64,000 bases of DNA, taken from Slackia sp. GTDB lineage: Bacteria > Actinomycetota > Coriobacteriia > Coriobacteriales > Eggerthellaceae. The stretch lies in assembly GCA_030527325.1 (NCBI GenBank), contig JAUNBA010000002.1:62001-126000 (forward strand), read 5' to 3'. The notes beneath the pieces are model-generated. The model had not been told where the DNA came from and did no database searches. It worked only from the letters and a program-made list of their open reading frames with translations. Positions 52,489 to 60,586 of the stretch are shown piece after piece; within the stretch, counting starts at the first letter, position 1; every line of letters starts with the position of its first letter. The translations under genes and the position numbers were made by a program.

Positions 52489-53808
52489 TCACGTCAACAT
52501 GGACTGGAACGCCAAGGCGAAAAGCGTGAAGCTCCCCAAACCGTACGCAGCGGCGAACGCCGCCTGCGCGGGGAAGGAAAACCGGCGCGCTCGCGGAAAA
52601 CGTTCGTACAAGCGGCGCTTGTCCATCACGACGAAGGCGATGAGCGCGACGTTCGAGGCGGCGAGCGCGAAATATTCCACGCATCGGAACCACAGCGGAT
52701 AGGCGACATCGGCGCCGGTCGGAAACAGCGCCGCCCATGCGCATCCCGCAAGCACGATGACCGCGCACGCGCACACCGCCGCGTTCCATATGCCGCCCGC
52801 CCATCGGGGCACCGCACGCGCGCAGGCGGCACACCGATCACGCGCCGCCGAAAGGGCACGTACGATCGAAAGGCCCGCCTGCGACGCGATGCCGCCGGCA
52901 CCGCGCTGGGGCGACGCCGAAAGCACGCGAGTTCGCCGCGCAGACGCATATGCGCAATCGGACGATGAAGCCGCGCCTGCAGAAGCCGACGAGCATGACC
53001 GCCACGCCCAGTCGAACGCGGCGCGCAAAGCACGTACGTCGGCGTAGCGCTGCGCAGGGTCGAAGGCGCATGCGCGTTCGATGACGGCGCGCAACGGCTC
53101 GGGTACGGCGGGATGGCGAAAGCCGCATTCGCGTACGACGATATCGGGTTCGGCCCCCGTCAGGCAGAAAAACAACAGCATGCCGAGCGCGTATTCATCG
53201 CTGCGCGGCGTGGTCTGGCCGAAACCGAACTGCTCGGGCGACGCATAAGCTCGCGTGCCGAAGCGACGCGTATCGGCCGCGACGCCTTCGCGGTAGATGC
53301 GCGCGATGCCGAAATCTATCAATGTCAGGCTGTCGCGCGACAAGATGACGTTAGAAGGTTTCAAATCGCGATGAATGATGGGCGCGTCGAAGCCTTCGTG
53401 CAATTCGATCGCCGCATCGCATAAACGAGGAAACACGTCGGCGGCAAGCGAAAGCGACGGCGAGCAACGGTTCACGACATCGCGCAGCGTTTCGCCGCGC
53501 ACGTATTCCAGAATGGCGACGACATCGTCGCCGCACGCATAGCAGTCGAAGACCGTCGGCAGATACCGCAGACGACGGCCGGAACGGTAGGCGTCGTGCA
53601 GACGCTCGTACACCGCGCGCGGACAGACATCGCCGTGCATGATCTTGCGCAGATACGGACCGCGCTCCGCCCCGTTAGCGCCGACGAACATCACGCGCTG
53701 CGTCGTGTCAAACGCCGATTCACCCAGCACGGCGTCGACGCGGTAGCACGCTTCGCGCTGCAAGGAATCAAGGTATTCTGCCAGTTCATCGGTTTGCATG
53801 CCTGCCAT
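52489..53808 (-). CDS. Membrane-bound Hanks-type serine/threonine protein kinase
   Basis: 439 residues. Kinase marks: the nucleotide Lys in YLRKIM, IIHRDLKPSNVIL (catalytic loop) near residue 147, LIDFGIARIY (DFG) and GTRAYASPEQFGFG, then PRSDEYALGMLL. The Gly-rich loop is degenerate (LGESAFDTTQ). A Ser/Ala/Cys-rich linker leads to three or four helices (residues about 340-437), so the kinase faces the cytoplasm on a membrane anchor. No PASTA or other outer sensor domain. The start ATG at 53808 lies six bases after a terminator U tract and has no ribosome site. Confidence 0.88.
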   Translation of the reverse strand: MAGMQTDELAEYLDSLQREACYRVDAVLGESAFDTTQRVMFVGANGAERGPYLRKIMHGDVCPRAVYERLHDAYRSGRRLRYLPTVFDCYACGDDVVAILEYVRGETLRDVVNRCSPSLSLAADVFPRLCDAAIELHEGFDAPIIHRDLKPSNVILSRDSLTLIDFGIARIYREGVAADTRRFGTRAYASPEQFGFGQTTPRSDEYALGMLLFFCLTGAEPDIVVRECGFRHPAVPEPLRAVIERACAFDPAQRYADVRALRAAFDWAWRSCSSASAGAASSSDCAYASARRTRVLSASPQRGAGGIASQAGLSIVRALSAARDRCAACARAVPRWAGGIWNAAVCACAVIVLAGCAWAALFPTGADVAYPLWFRCVEYFALAASNVALIAFVVMDKRRLYERFPRARRFSFPAQAAFAAAYGLGSFTLFALAFQSMLT

Positions 53809-53814
53809 GGTACC

Positions 53815-53847
53815 AAAAAAGAGACGGACCGCCCGCAGCCCGTCTCT
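53815..53847 (-). terminator. Terminator of the small HTH gene, directly before the kinase start
   Basis: Minus strand: AGAGACGG and CCGTCTCT enclose a GC-rich loop, then TTTTTT. GGTACC and the kinase ATG follow at once. So kinase mRNA must come from read-through, or start inside this element and be leaderless. Confidence 0.8.
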
Positions 53848-53887
53848 TCATCAGATGGTCGACGGCTTCGCTCGCGACGAAGCGCCG

Positions 53888-54316
53888 TCAGTTCGGACGA
53901 CACAGCGTCTGCTCGCCGAAACGATACAGTTCCTCGTCGGTCTTGCGCAGGGAATAGCCCTTATCAAGACAGAAAATGACGATGGCGTCGCGACGGTTCT
54001 TGCAATACAGGTCGCTTACGCCCGCCATGCGCAGCAGCCGATTGGTCTCACGTAGATCGAGACGCATAGCGAAGGCGATTTGAAGCACCTTATCGCGCGA
54101 GGGATTGCGCTGGCCGACGAAAATCTGATATCCGAACGTCTCGTTGAGACCCGCCTCGCGAATCACATCGATACGCTTGAGGCCCTTTTCGTCGAGGAGC
54201 CCGCTCAAGTGCTCGGAAAGCGTCGTGGCGGCAATATGATGCGTGCGCGCGAACTGTACCGGATCGGGCGCGTCAAGCAGCTCTTCGAGCAAGTCTTCCG
54301 TCAACGGCTCTTCCAC
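53888..54316 (-). CDS. XRE-type helix-turn-helix protein paired with the kinase
   Basis: About 142 residues. The middle is a helix-turn-helix: ISLEKGL-like segment read as LSGLLDEKGLKRIDVIREAG, then LNETFGYQIFVGQRNPSRDK and VLQIAFAMRLDLRETNRLL. The C-terminal part, about 40 residues (GVSDLYCKNRRDAIVIFCLD), is conserved in similar small proteins near Ser/Thr kinase genes in anaerobes. I chose the GTG at 54316, placed by CAGGAGGG nine bases upstream; an ATG at 54355 has no site. Possibly a substrate or regulator of the kinase. Confidence 0.8.
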   Translation of the reverse strand: MEEPLTEDLLEELLDAPDPVQFARTHHIAATTLSEHLSGLLDEKGLKRIDVIREAGLNETFGYQIFVGQRNPSRDKVLQIAFAMRLDLRETNRLLRMAGVSDLYCKNRRDAIVIFCLDKGYSLRKTDEELYRFGEQTLCRPN

Positions 54317-54385
54317 GCGGCACGCCCTCCTGTCCTTCGGGTTTTTCAGCATCATAGATGAACTGAACCCGGCGGAACCACAGAA

Positions 54386-54874
54386 TTAGGCAAGCGTGAA
54401 AACCTGCTCCGCAAGCATTACGTCATCCAGAGAAATCAACTCGGAAACCTCAACGGTTACATCGGACTGATCATCGAGAAGATACGCCAGCTGAAAAGTC
54501 GTTCCCGCGCCCGGCTTGACCTCCGCCATGTATCCGTCGCCATCAATGCCGCCCGTCACGATTCCCGCCTCAAGCTGCACGCCATTCTGGAAAGCCTTCA
54601 AGGCCAAGGCCGCCGCTGCGCTGGTCGCCTTGTCGGAATTGTTCGTCCAAGAATACGTCACGACAATTGCAGGCTTTCCCTCGTAATCGCTAGCAGGATT
54701 CAAGGCGTCGATGCTTGCCGCGTAAACAGATTCGGGAGCCTTCTCCTCAGCCGGAGCAGCAGCTTCCGTTGCATCCTGAGCAGGCTCCTGCGCACCTTCG
54801 CTCGAGCACGCAGCCAGCGCCATAGACGATGCCAACATGCAAGCGGCTGCGAAAACGGCGATCGGTTTCTTCAT
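54386..54874 (-). CDS. Secreted lipoprotein with DUF5067-like domain
   Basis: 162 residues. Signal peptide KKPIAVFAAACMLASSMAL with lipobox LAAC (Cys23). A Ala/Glu/Pro linker follows, then a beta-sandwich-like domain: DYEGKPAIVVTYSWTNNSDK, LALKAFQNGVQLEAGIV, MAEVKPGAGTTFQLAYLLDD and DVTVEVSEL. This is the pattern of DUF5067 proteins. AAGGAG precedes the ATG. The HTH gene starts 70 bases downstream with no terminator between, so lipoprotein and HTH protein may be co-transcribed. Confidence 0.82.
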   Translation of the reverse strand: MKKPIAVFAAACMLASSMALAACSSEGAQEPAQDATEAAAPAEEKAPESVYAASIDALNPASDYEGKPAIVVTYSWTNNSDKATSAAAALALKAFQNGVQLEAGIVTGGIDGDGYMAEVKPGAGTTFQLAYLLDDQSDVTVEVSELISLDDVMLAEQVFTLA

Positions 54875-54962
54875 GTGTTTCTCCTTCGTTCGAAATGCAA
54901 AGCAGGGGCATGCACAGGACTTCGCCCCTTCGATTCATCATAGAAAAGAAACTCGAACGAAA

Positions 54963-54981
54963 CATTAGCCACCGGCTAATG
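54963..54981. promoter_or_regulatory. 19-bp inverted repeat upstream of the lipoprotein gene
   Basis: CATTAGCC-ACC-GGCTAATG, perfect 8-bp arms, 89 bases before the lipoprotein start. No U tract follows, so a protein-binding site is more likely than a terminator. The regulator is unknown; the HTH protein downstream is a candidate. Confidence 0.45.
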
Positions 54982-55052
54982 ACAACGCGCCCGCGCCGGC
55001 AGCGGCGCGGGCGCGCCCCTCGGCCGTCCCGGTACGAATCACATCCCGATAC

Positions 55053-55084
55053 GAACAAGGGCGCCGACCGAAGTCGACGCCCTT
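55053..55084 (-). terminator. Terminator of gatCAB
   Basis: Minus strand AAGGGCGTCGAC and GTCGGCGCCCTT with a four-base TTCG-type loop and one wobble pair, followed by GTTCGT. U-poor, but the position 49 bases after the gatB stop fits. Confidence 0.65.
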
Positions 55085-55132
55085 GCGATCGCGCTTGCAC
55101 GCACACGATGCGGCAAACCGCCGCACGCAAGA

Positions 55133-56701
55133 TTAACCGAGTTTTTTCGCCAGAATCTGGTTGATCATCTTCGGATTGCCCTGGCCGCGCATCTGTTTCA
55201 TGCACTGACCGACGAAAAAGCCGATCAACTTGGTTTCGCCCTCTTTGTAGCGGGCGGCCTCGTCAGGATGGGCCGCGATGATCTCGTCGACCACCGCCTC
55301 GATCGCGCCCGTGTCGCTGACCTGCTTCATGCCGCGCTCTTCCACGATAACGGCAGGGTCTTTGTCCTCGTCGATAACGGCGGCGAAGACCTCTTTGGCC
55401 TGCTTGGAGGAAATCGCATCGCTCGCCGTGAGCTTCACCAGTTCCACCGCGCGCGCGGGCGAAAGCGCCGAGGCCTCCAAATCGAACGCCTCGTCGGCGT
55501 TCATGCGCGCCATGACGTCGTTGATGACCAGATTGGCGAGCGGCTTGGCCAGCTTCGCATCGCCGGCAAGCTCCATGGCGGCCTCGAAAAACACCGAGGT
55601 CGCACGATGCTCGACCAGATGGCGGGCATCGTAGGAAGAAAGGCCGAACTGCGCCGCGAAGCGCTTCGCCTTCTGATCGGGCAGTTCGGGAAGACGTGCG
55701 CGCACGTTCTCGATGAATTCATCGGACAAATCGAACGGGGCCATATCGGGCTCGGGGCACAGGCGGTAATCGTCGGCAGTCTCTTTGACGCGCATGACGA
55801 TGGTGCGCTTGGCCGAAGGATCCCAATGGCGGGTTTCCTGATAGATCGTGCCCCCTTCTTCGAGAACCTGGGCCTGGCGGCAGATTTCATACGCCAAGCC
55901 GTCGTGCAGATTCTTGAAGCTGTTCATATTCTTCAGCTCGGTCTTGGTTCCGAATGCCGTCTCGCCGCGGCGACGCAAGCTGATGTTGCCGTCGCATCGC
56001 AGGCTGCCCTCCTCCATCGAGCAGTCGGAAATGCCGATGGCGAGGTAGATCTGGCGCAGCTTCTGCATGAACAGGCGCGCCTCCTCGGGCGTGCGCAGCT
56101 CGGGCTCGGTGACAAGCTCGATCAAGGGCGTGCCCGCGCGGTTGTAATCGACGAGGCTATGCGTGGCGCCTGCAATGCGGCCCTCGCCACCGCCGATGTG
56201 CACCATCTTGCCCGCGTCTTCTTCCATATGGATACGCGTGATGCCCACATGCGCCACATAGCCGTCTTCGGTACGCGTCGCATTGCCGCGGCTTTCGCCC
56301 GCGTCGAGGCCCGCCAGCTCGACGCGTTCCTTCGCGCCGATGCCGTCGACATCGAGATCGAGGCCGCCGCGCATGCAGAAGGCCACGGGGCCCTGCGTGG
56401 TCTGAAAGTTCTTCGACATATCGGGATACATGTAGTTCTTGCGGTAGAACATGGAATGCTTCTCGATATCGCAGCCGGTGGCCAGACCCGCCAGCACGAT
56501 CGATTCGATCGCGGCCTTGTTCGGCACGGGCAGCGCACCCGGCAGGCCGAGGCACACGGGGCACGTATGGGTATTGGGCTCGGCGCCGAATTCCAGCTTG
56601 CAGCCGCAGAACATCTTGGTGTTGAGCGTGGTCAGCTCGGCATGCACCTCGAGGCCGATCACGGCCTCCCAATCCTGCAATACTTCTTCAAGGGTTTTCA
56701 T
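55133..56701 (-). CDS. gatB: Asp-tRNA(Asn)/Glu-tRNA(Gln) amidotransferase subunit B
   Basis: 522 residues. GatB binds the mischarged tRNA and activates its acyl group with ATP. Marks: WEAVIGLEVHAELTTLNTKM, CGCKLEFGAEPNTHTCPVC (zinc cysteines), GLPGALPVPNKAAI, FYRKNYMYPDMSKNFQTTQ, RIHMEEDAGKMVH, DYNRAGTPLIELVTEP and the helical/YqeY-like tail ending in MRGQGNPKMINQILAKKL. Starts five bases after gatA stops. Presence of GatCAB implies no dedicated GlnRS and/or AsnRS route, as usual in this class. Confidence 0.97.
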   Translation of the reverse strand: MKTLEEVLQDWEAVIGLEVHAELTTLNTKMFCGCKLEFGAEPNTHTCPVCLGLPGALPVPNKAAIESIVLAGLATGCDIEKHSMFYRKNYMYPDMSKNFQTTQGPVAFCMRGGLDLDVDGIGAKERVELAGLDAGESRGNATRTEDGYVAHVGITRIHMEEDAGKMVHIGGGEGRIAGATHSLVDYNRAGTPLIELVTEPELRTPEEARLFMQKLRQIYLAIGISDCSMEEGSLRCDGNISLRRRGETAFGTKTELKNMNSFKNLHDGLAYEICRQAQVLEEGGTIYQETRHWDPSAKRTIVMRVKETADDYRLCPEPDMAPFDLSDEFIENVRARLPELPDQKAKRFAAQFGLSSYDARHLVEHRATSVFFEAAMELAGDAKLAKPLANLVINDVMARMNADEAFDLEASALSPARAVELVKLTASDAISSKQAKEVFAAVIDEDKDPAVIVEERGMKQVSDTGAIEAVVDEIIAAHPDEAARYKEGETKLIGFFVGQCMKQMRGQGNPKMINQILAKKLG

Positions 56702-56706
56702 CGTGC

Positions 56707-58188
56707 TTATTCACCTGCCTGGAATGCCGGCGCCACGGGGGCTGCGCCGTAGGCCGCCTCCAGCGCGGCGGCCGCGCGGAACATGTTGACGTCTTTGAAC
56801 TGGGGGCTCACCAACTGCACGCCGATCGGCAGGCCGCTTTCGGCGCCCAGGCCGCACGGCACGCTCATACCGCCGTTGCCGGCGATGTTGATCGACACCG
56901 TGTAGATGTCGGACAGGTGCATCTCGACCGGATCGCCGATCTCGCCGAACTCGAACGCGGCGCGCGGGCTCGTGGGCATGAGGATGACGTCGCACTGCTC
57001 GTACGCCTTCACGTAATCCTGCGTGATCAGGCGGCGCACCTGCTGCGCGGGATAGTAGTACTTCTCGTACACGCCCGAGGAGAGCAGATAGCTGCCCAAC
57101 ATGATGCGGCGCTTGGCCTCCATGCCGAAGCCTGCGGCGCGGCTGCCCTCGTATTGGCCGTTGAGGTCTTTATGGCCGCCGTCGCAATAGCCGTAACGCA
57201 CCGAGTCGAAGCGGGCCAGATTGGAAAACGCCTCGCACGGACCGAGAACGTAATACGCGCTGATGGCCGCATCGGCATGGGGAAGCTCGACTTCGACGAT
57301 TTCGGCGCCCGCGTCGCGCAGCGTGCGCGCCGCCTCGTTCACCTTCGCTTTAACCTCGTCGGAAAGGCCGGGGTCTTCCATGAAGGCGGGCACGATGCCC
57401 ACCCTCATGCCTTCGACGCCCTGGGAAAGCGCATCGACGAAATGCGGCGTGAAATGCTGCGAGGTGCAATCGCGCGGGTCGAATCCACACAGCGCGTCCA
57501 TCGCGTACGCCGCATCCTCGACGCTGCGCGTGAACGGGCCGACCTGGTCGAGCGAACTGCCGAACGCCACCACGCCGTAACGCGACACCATGCCATACGT
57601 AGGCTTGACACCCACCACGCCGCAAAACGACGCGGGCTGGCGGATAGAGCCTCCGGTGTCGGAACCCAGCGTGATGCAGGCCATGCCCGCCGCAGCGGCA
57701 GCCGCCGATCCGCCCGAAGAACCGCCCGGCACGCGGGCGAGGTCCCACGGGTTTTTCGTGGGCCCGAACGCGGAGGTCTCGGTAGACGAGCCGAAGGCGA
57801 ATTCATCCATGTTGAGCTTGCCCAAAGGCAAGCCGCCCGCCTCGATAAGGCGGGAGACGCAGGTGGCCGTATAGGGCGACACGTAGTTTTCGAGCATCTT
57901 GGAAGAGCAGGTGGTATGCGTGCCCTCCATGTTCATGTTGTCCTTGAAGGCGACGGGGACGCCTGCAAGCGGGCCCATTTCGCCGAACGTGCCCGCAGCG
58001 ACGGCCGCATCGACCTTATCGGCCGCGGCATAGGCCGCTTCTTCGGTCAGCTCGAGATACGCATGCACCGCCTCGTCGGCCTGCGCGATATGCGCGAAGC
58101 TCGCCTCGGCCACTTCGCGCGCGGAGAATTCGCCTGCGGCGATTCCCTCGTGGATCGCACGCACGCCCATGTCGGTGGAATATGCCAT
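56707..58188 (-). CDS. gatA: Asp-tRNA(Asn)/Glu-tRNA(Gln) amidotransferase subunit A
   Basis: 493 residues, amidase-signature subunit that frees ammonia from glutamine. Catalytic triad in context: Lys82 in VAFKDNMN, the cis-Ser in VPGGSSGGSAAAAAA and the nucleophile Ser in GSDTGGSIRQPASFCG. The GVVGVKPTYGMVSRYGVVAF block follows. Its ATG shares one base with the gatC stop (TAATG), so translation is coupled. Confidence 0.97.
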   Translation of the reverse strand: MAYSTDMGVRAIHEGIAAGEFSAREVAEASFAHIAQADEAVHAYLELTEEAAYAAADKVDAAVAAGTFGEMGPLAGVPVAFKDNMNMEGTHTTCSSKMLENYVSPYTATCVSRLIEAGGLPLGKLNMDEFAFGSSTETSAFGPTKNPWDLARVPGGSSGGSAAAAAAGMACITLGSDTGGSIRQPASFCGVVGVKPTYGMVSRYGVVAFGSSLDQVGPFTRSVEDAAYAMDALCGFDPRDCTSQHFTPHFVDALSQGVEGMRVGIVPAFMEDPGLSDEVKAKVNEAARTLRDAGAEIVEVELPHADAAISAYYVLGPCEAFSNLARFDSVRYGYCDGGHKDLNGQYEGSRAAGFGMEAKRRIMLGSYLLSSGVYEKYYYPAQQVRRLITQDYVKAYEQCDVILMPTSPRAAFEFGEIGDPVEMHLSDIYTVSINIAGNGGMSVPCGLGAESGLPIGVQLVSPQFKDVNMFRAAAALEAAYGAAPVAPAFQAGE

Positions 58189-58496
58189 TACTGATCACCT
58201 CCGCTGAGAATGGCGGGAATCAAGAAGCTGCCGTCCTGCTGCTTGGGAGCGTTGGCGAGCGCCTGCTCCTGCGTGAAGGATTCCTCCACCACGTCTTCGC
58301 GCATGACGTTGTGCAGGCCTCCGATGGGATGGAACGTCGGCTCGACGCCGTCCAGGTCGAAACGGGTGATCGGCTCGAGCGTGGCGATGATATTGTTCAA
58401 GTCGACGGTCATCCGGGCGAGCTCTTGATCATCGAGCCCGATATGCGCGTACGTCGCGATATCCCGTACGTCTTGTTCGGTCAGGCGTTCTGACAT
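58188..58496 (-). CDS. gatC: Asp-tRNA(Asn)/Glu-tRNA(Gln) amidotransferase subunit C
   Basis: 102 residues. Small belt subunit that joins GatA and GatB. VRDIATYAHIGLDDQELARM, LDGVEPTFHPIGGLHNVMRE and FLIPAILSGG at the C-terminus are typical. First gene of gatC-gatA-gatB. The ribosome site is a weak GAGGTTGGAGGATG stretch ahead of the ATG at 58496. Confidence 0.95.
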   Translation of the reverse strand: MSERLTEQDVRDIATYAHIGLDDQELARMTVDLNNIIATLEPITRFDLDGVEPTFHPIGGLHNVMREDVVEESFTQEQALANAPKQQDGSFLIPAILSGGDQ

Positions 58497-58570
58497 GCAG
58501 CATCCTCCAACCTCTCGTGTTTTCGTTGGTTTCGCTTAACTTGCCTATGATAGCAAAGGGGGCGCGGTCC

Positions 58571-59218
58571 TTACTCGGCGGAGGGCTTTTCGGAAAGCGG
58601 ACGCATATCGAGCCTCAGCGTCTGCTCCACCACCTTCATCAACGTCTCGTCGCTTATATGAGGGTCGATTTTCAAAAGGCCCGTCAGCCCGAACAGCATC
58701 ACGCAGAACATCTCGAAGACGAGGTCGACTTCCACATCGTGATAACGTTCGTATTCGTCGGCCACATTGCGGCAGAGAAACTCAGCCGTCTCGCGCACGG
58801 CGCGCACGTCGAACGCGTCGCGCTGCCCGAGTTCCTCGAGAACGGCCACCATAGGCCGCGGCCCGCTCGCATCGTAGAGGGTTCGGCGCAGCGTGGCCAT
58901 GCAATCGCGCAGCGCGGCGGACATATCGCCGGGCGCGCGCGTCTCGTTCCAGACCGCGACGCTTTCCACGATGTCGGCCGCATAATCGTCGATAACCGCC
59001 GCGATCACGTCGTTTTTCCCCGCGAAATAGTAATAGAACAGCTCACGCGTGATGCCGGCCTCGGCCGCGATGTCTTTCACCGTTGTCGCGGCGACCCCGC
59101 GTGCTTCGAACAGGCCGCGCGCAGCCTGCATGATATCCCCGGCACGCCCTTCGAGACGCAGCCCCTTTTTGCATGCCCCCGCCGCCGAACGCGGCAGCGG
59201 CGCCGATTCGAATCGCAC
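58571..59218 (-). CDS. TetR-family transcriptional regulator
   Basis: About 215 residues. The HTH is MQAARGLFEARGVAATTVKD followed by IAAEAGITRELFYYYFAGKN, a classic TetR pattern. The C-terminal ligand domain is helical, with no recognised subfamily. The start is a GTG at 59218 chosen for GGGGGAGGGGCGTCGC just upstream; the longer open frame above it has no site. Its neighbours are gatC (unrelated) and the interrupted membrane-protein gene upstream, a possible target. Ligand unknown. Confidence 0.88.
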   Translation of the reverse strand: MRFESAPLPRSAAGACKKGLRLEGRAGDIMQAARGLFEARGVAATTVKDIAAEAGITRELFYYYFAGKNDVIAAVIDDYAADIVESVAVWNETRAPGDMSAALRDCMATLRRTLYDASGPRPMVAVLEELGQRDAFDVRAVRETAEFLCRNVADEYERYHDVEVDLVFEMFCVMLFGLTGLLKIDPHISDETLMKVVEQTLRLDMRPLSEKPSAE

Positions 59219-59275
59219 GCGACGCCCCTCCCCCGAACGCGCAGGCCGCCTACCGCGCCGCCTGCGCACGCACCT

Positions 59276-59311
59276 ATGCGAAGACGCCCGCCGAAGCGGA
59301 CGTCTTCGCAT
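59276..59311. other. Hairpin between TetR and membrane-protein genes
   Basis: ATGCGAAGACG and CGTCTTCGCAT are exact 11-base arms enclosing a GC-rich inner stem. No U tract on the minus strand; ATTATA follows on the plus strand, so it might be part of a promoter or operator instead of a terminator. Confidence 0.45.
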
Positions 59312-59435
59312 TATATCGCGCGTACCCGCAGACCCGCCCGCGCACCGACGGACGGCCCGCAGGCATGGGGACCGCATCGCACGAACCGTCGCCGTCGCAC
59401 AACGAGCGCTACGGCGACCGCCCGCGATGAACGCC

Positions 59436-60344
59436 TTAGATGTTCTCGTCAAGCACGCGCTTATAGGCCGCCGTATCGGCGTACAGCTCGTCTTTGACGG
59501 GATTGAGCTTGTTCTTGCGGATCTTGTTGAATTGATAGGCCGCCAACGCGACATTGCTCGCCAAAGACACGAGGCTCACGACGAAAAACGCGGTCGGATT
59601 ATGCGTCGTGGGTATAGGCGCCAGCACATCGGCGAACTGAGGAACGGTCATCACGAACATGATCCACAGCGCGAGCGTCTGAGCGCGATGCTGCAGCCAT
59701 GCGCCGCGTTTGATGAAAAACGTCGGGATGGTGCACGAAAGCAGCAGCGCCAAACCGCAATACGCCGAATGGTCGGAAATACAGTTGTAGGTATAGGCGA
59801 AATTCCAGAAGTCGTAAGCGATGATCCACGCCCAGATCATATCGGGCCAGATCATATCGCGCGTCTTGTCCTTGGAAACGACGATGTCGAGCCAGCCGCA
59901 GATAGTCACGATATTCAGGATGCCCGCGATGCCGTTCATGACGTTCCACGGACCCGACATGGTCCAAAGGTTTTCCACCGTGCCGCCCTGCCACAGCCCG
60001 AAGCCGAACACCTGGAAATCGCGGATGACCGCCTCGGCGATATTGATGGCCAGGATAAGCGGCGGAAAGCACAGGGCCCACTTTTTCTCGTAGAGATGAT
60101 GCGTCGCGCCGTCGGCGTCCGTCCAATGCACGAAACGCAACGCCATAAAGCCCAGACAGCCGGCCAAGGCCGAATACGTCTTCACCCAGTTGAACCAGGT
60201 TCCCGTACCGTATTCGTTGCCGGGCGCGGCCGTGACGGGCCACACGAACACCGTCAATACGATCGGCAGCACCGCGAACAGCGCGATTCCTCCCCATCTG
60301 CTCGTGCGCCCGAATTCGTTGAACGCCATCAAAGCGAACAGCAC
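59436..60344 (-). CDS. Multi-pass membrane protein, DUF5692-like (N-terminus cut by amber codon)
   Basis: 302 residues after the stop, about eight hydrophobic helices. Distinctive strings: FALMAFNEFGRTSRWGGIAL, GTGTWFNWVKTYSALAGCLG, LWTMSGPWNVMNGIAGILNI and DMIWPDMIWAWIIAYDFWNF. I believe these match the DUF5692 family of gut anaerobes; function unknown. The best ribosome site lies upstream of a TAG at 60360-60362, and the frame on both sides of that TAG reads as one hydrophobic N-terminus. The GTG at 60344 and ATG at 60329 have no ribosome site. So the gene is probably damaged, unless the stop is read through. Confidence 0.7.
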   Translation of the reverse strand: MLFALMAFNEFGRTSRWGGIALFAVLPIVLTVFVWPVTAAPGNEYGTGTWFNWVKTYSALAGCLGFMALRFVHWTDADGATHHLYEKKWALCFPPLILAINIAEAVIRDFQVFGFGLWQGGTVENLWTMSGPWNVMNGIAGILNIVTICGWLDIVVSKDKTRDMIWPDMIWAWIIAYDFWNFAYTYNCISDHSAYCGLALLLSCTIPTFFIKRGAWLQHRAQTLALWIMFVMTVPQFADVLAPIPTTHNPTAFFVVSLVSLASNVALAAYQFNKIRKNKLNPVKDELYADTAAYKRVLDENI

Positions 60345-60359
60345 GAAAAGCCAGATGGC

Positions 60360-60398
60360 CTAGTACGACATATCGGCCGCTTGGTAGAGAATGCCCAC
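60360..60398 (-). pseudogene. Severed N-terminal codons of the DUF5692-like gene
   Basis: From GTG 60398, behind GAGGGGAAGTGG, the frame reads VGILYQAADMSY, then TAG, and continues in the same frame as AIWLFVLFALMAFNEF. A single base change (for example CAG or TGG to TAG) would explain it. Confidence 0.6.
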
Positions 60399-60485
60399 GC
60401 GAACCACTTCCCCTCTCTCGCGCGCGGCGCATCGCGGCCGCGCATACCCTTCGTCCGGCGCGGGCGGCGCACCTCCCCTTGTGCG

Positions 60486-60518
60486 AAAAAAAGCCGCGTC
60501 GAACGCTTCGACGCGGCC
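60486..60518 (-). terminator. Terminator of recQ
   Basis: Minus strand: GGCCGCGTCGAA - GCG - TTCGACGCGGCT, then TTTTTTTCG. Confidence 0.9.
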
Positions 60519-60586
60519 AGTATAGGATGCTTGCGTGCCAGGGTCTTTACGAAAGAGGCTTGACTGTCCAAGACGACGGGCGAAGG

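Noticed and set aside
54317..54355. ATG at 54355 as start of the small HTH gene
   Set aside because: No ribosome site precedes it, whereas the GTG at 54316 follows CAGGAGGG at a normal distance.
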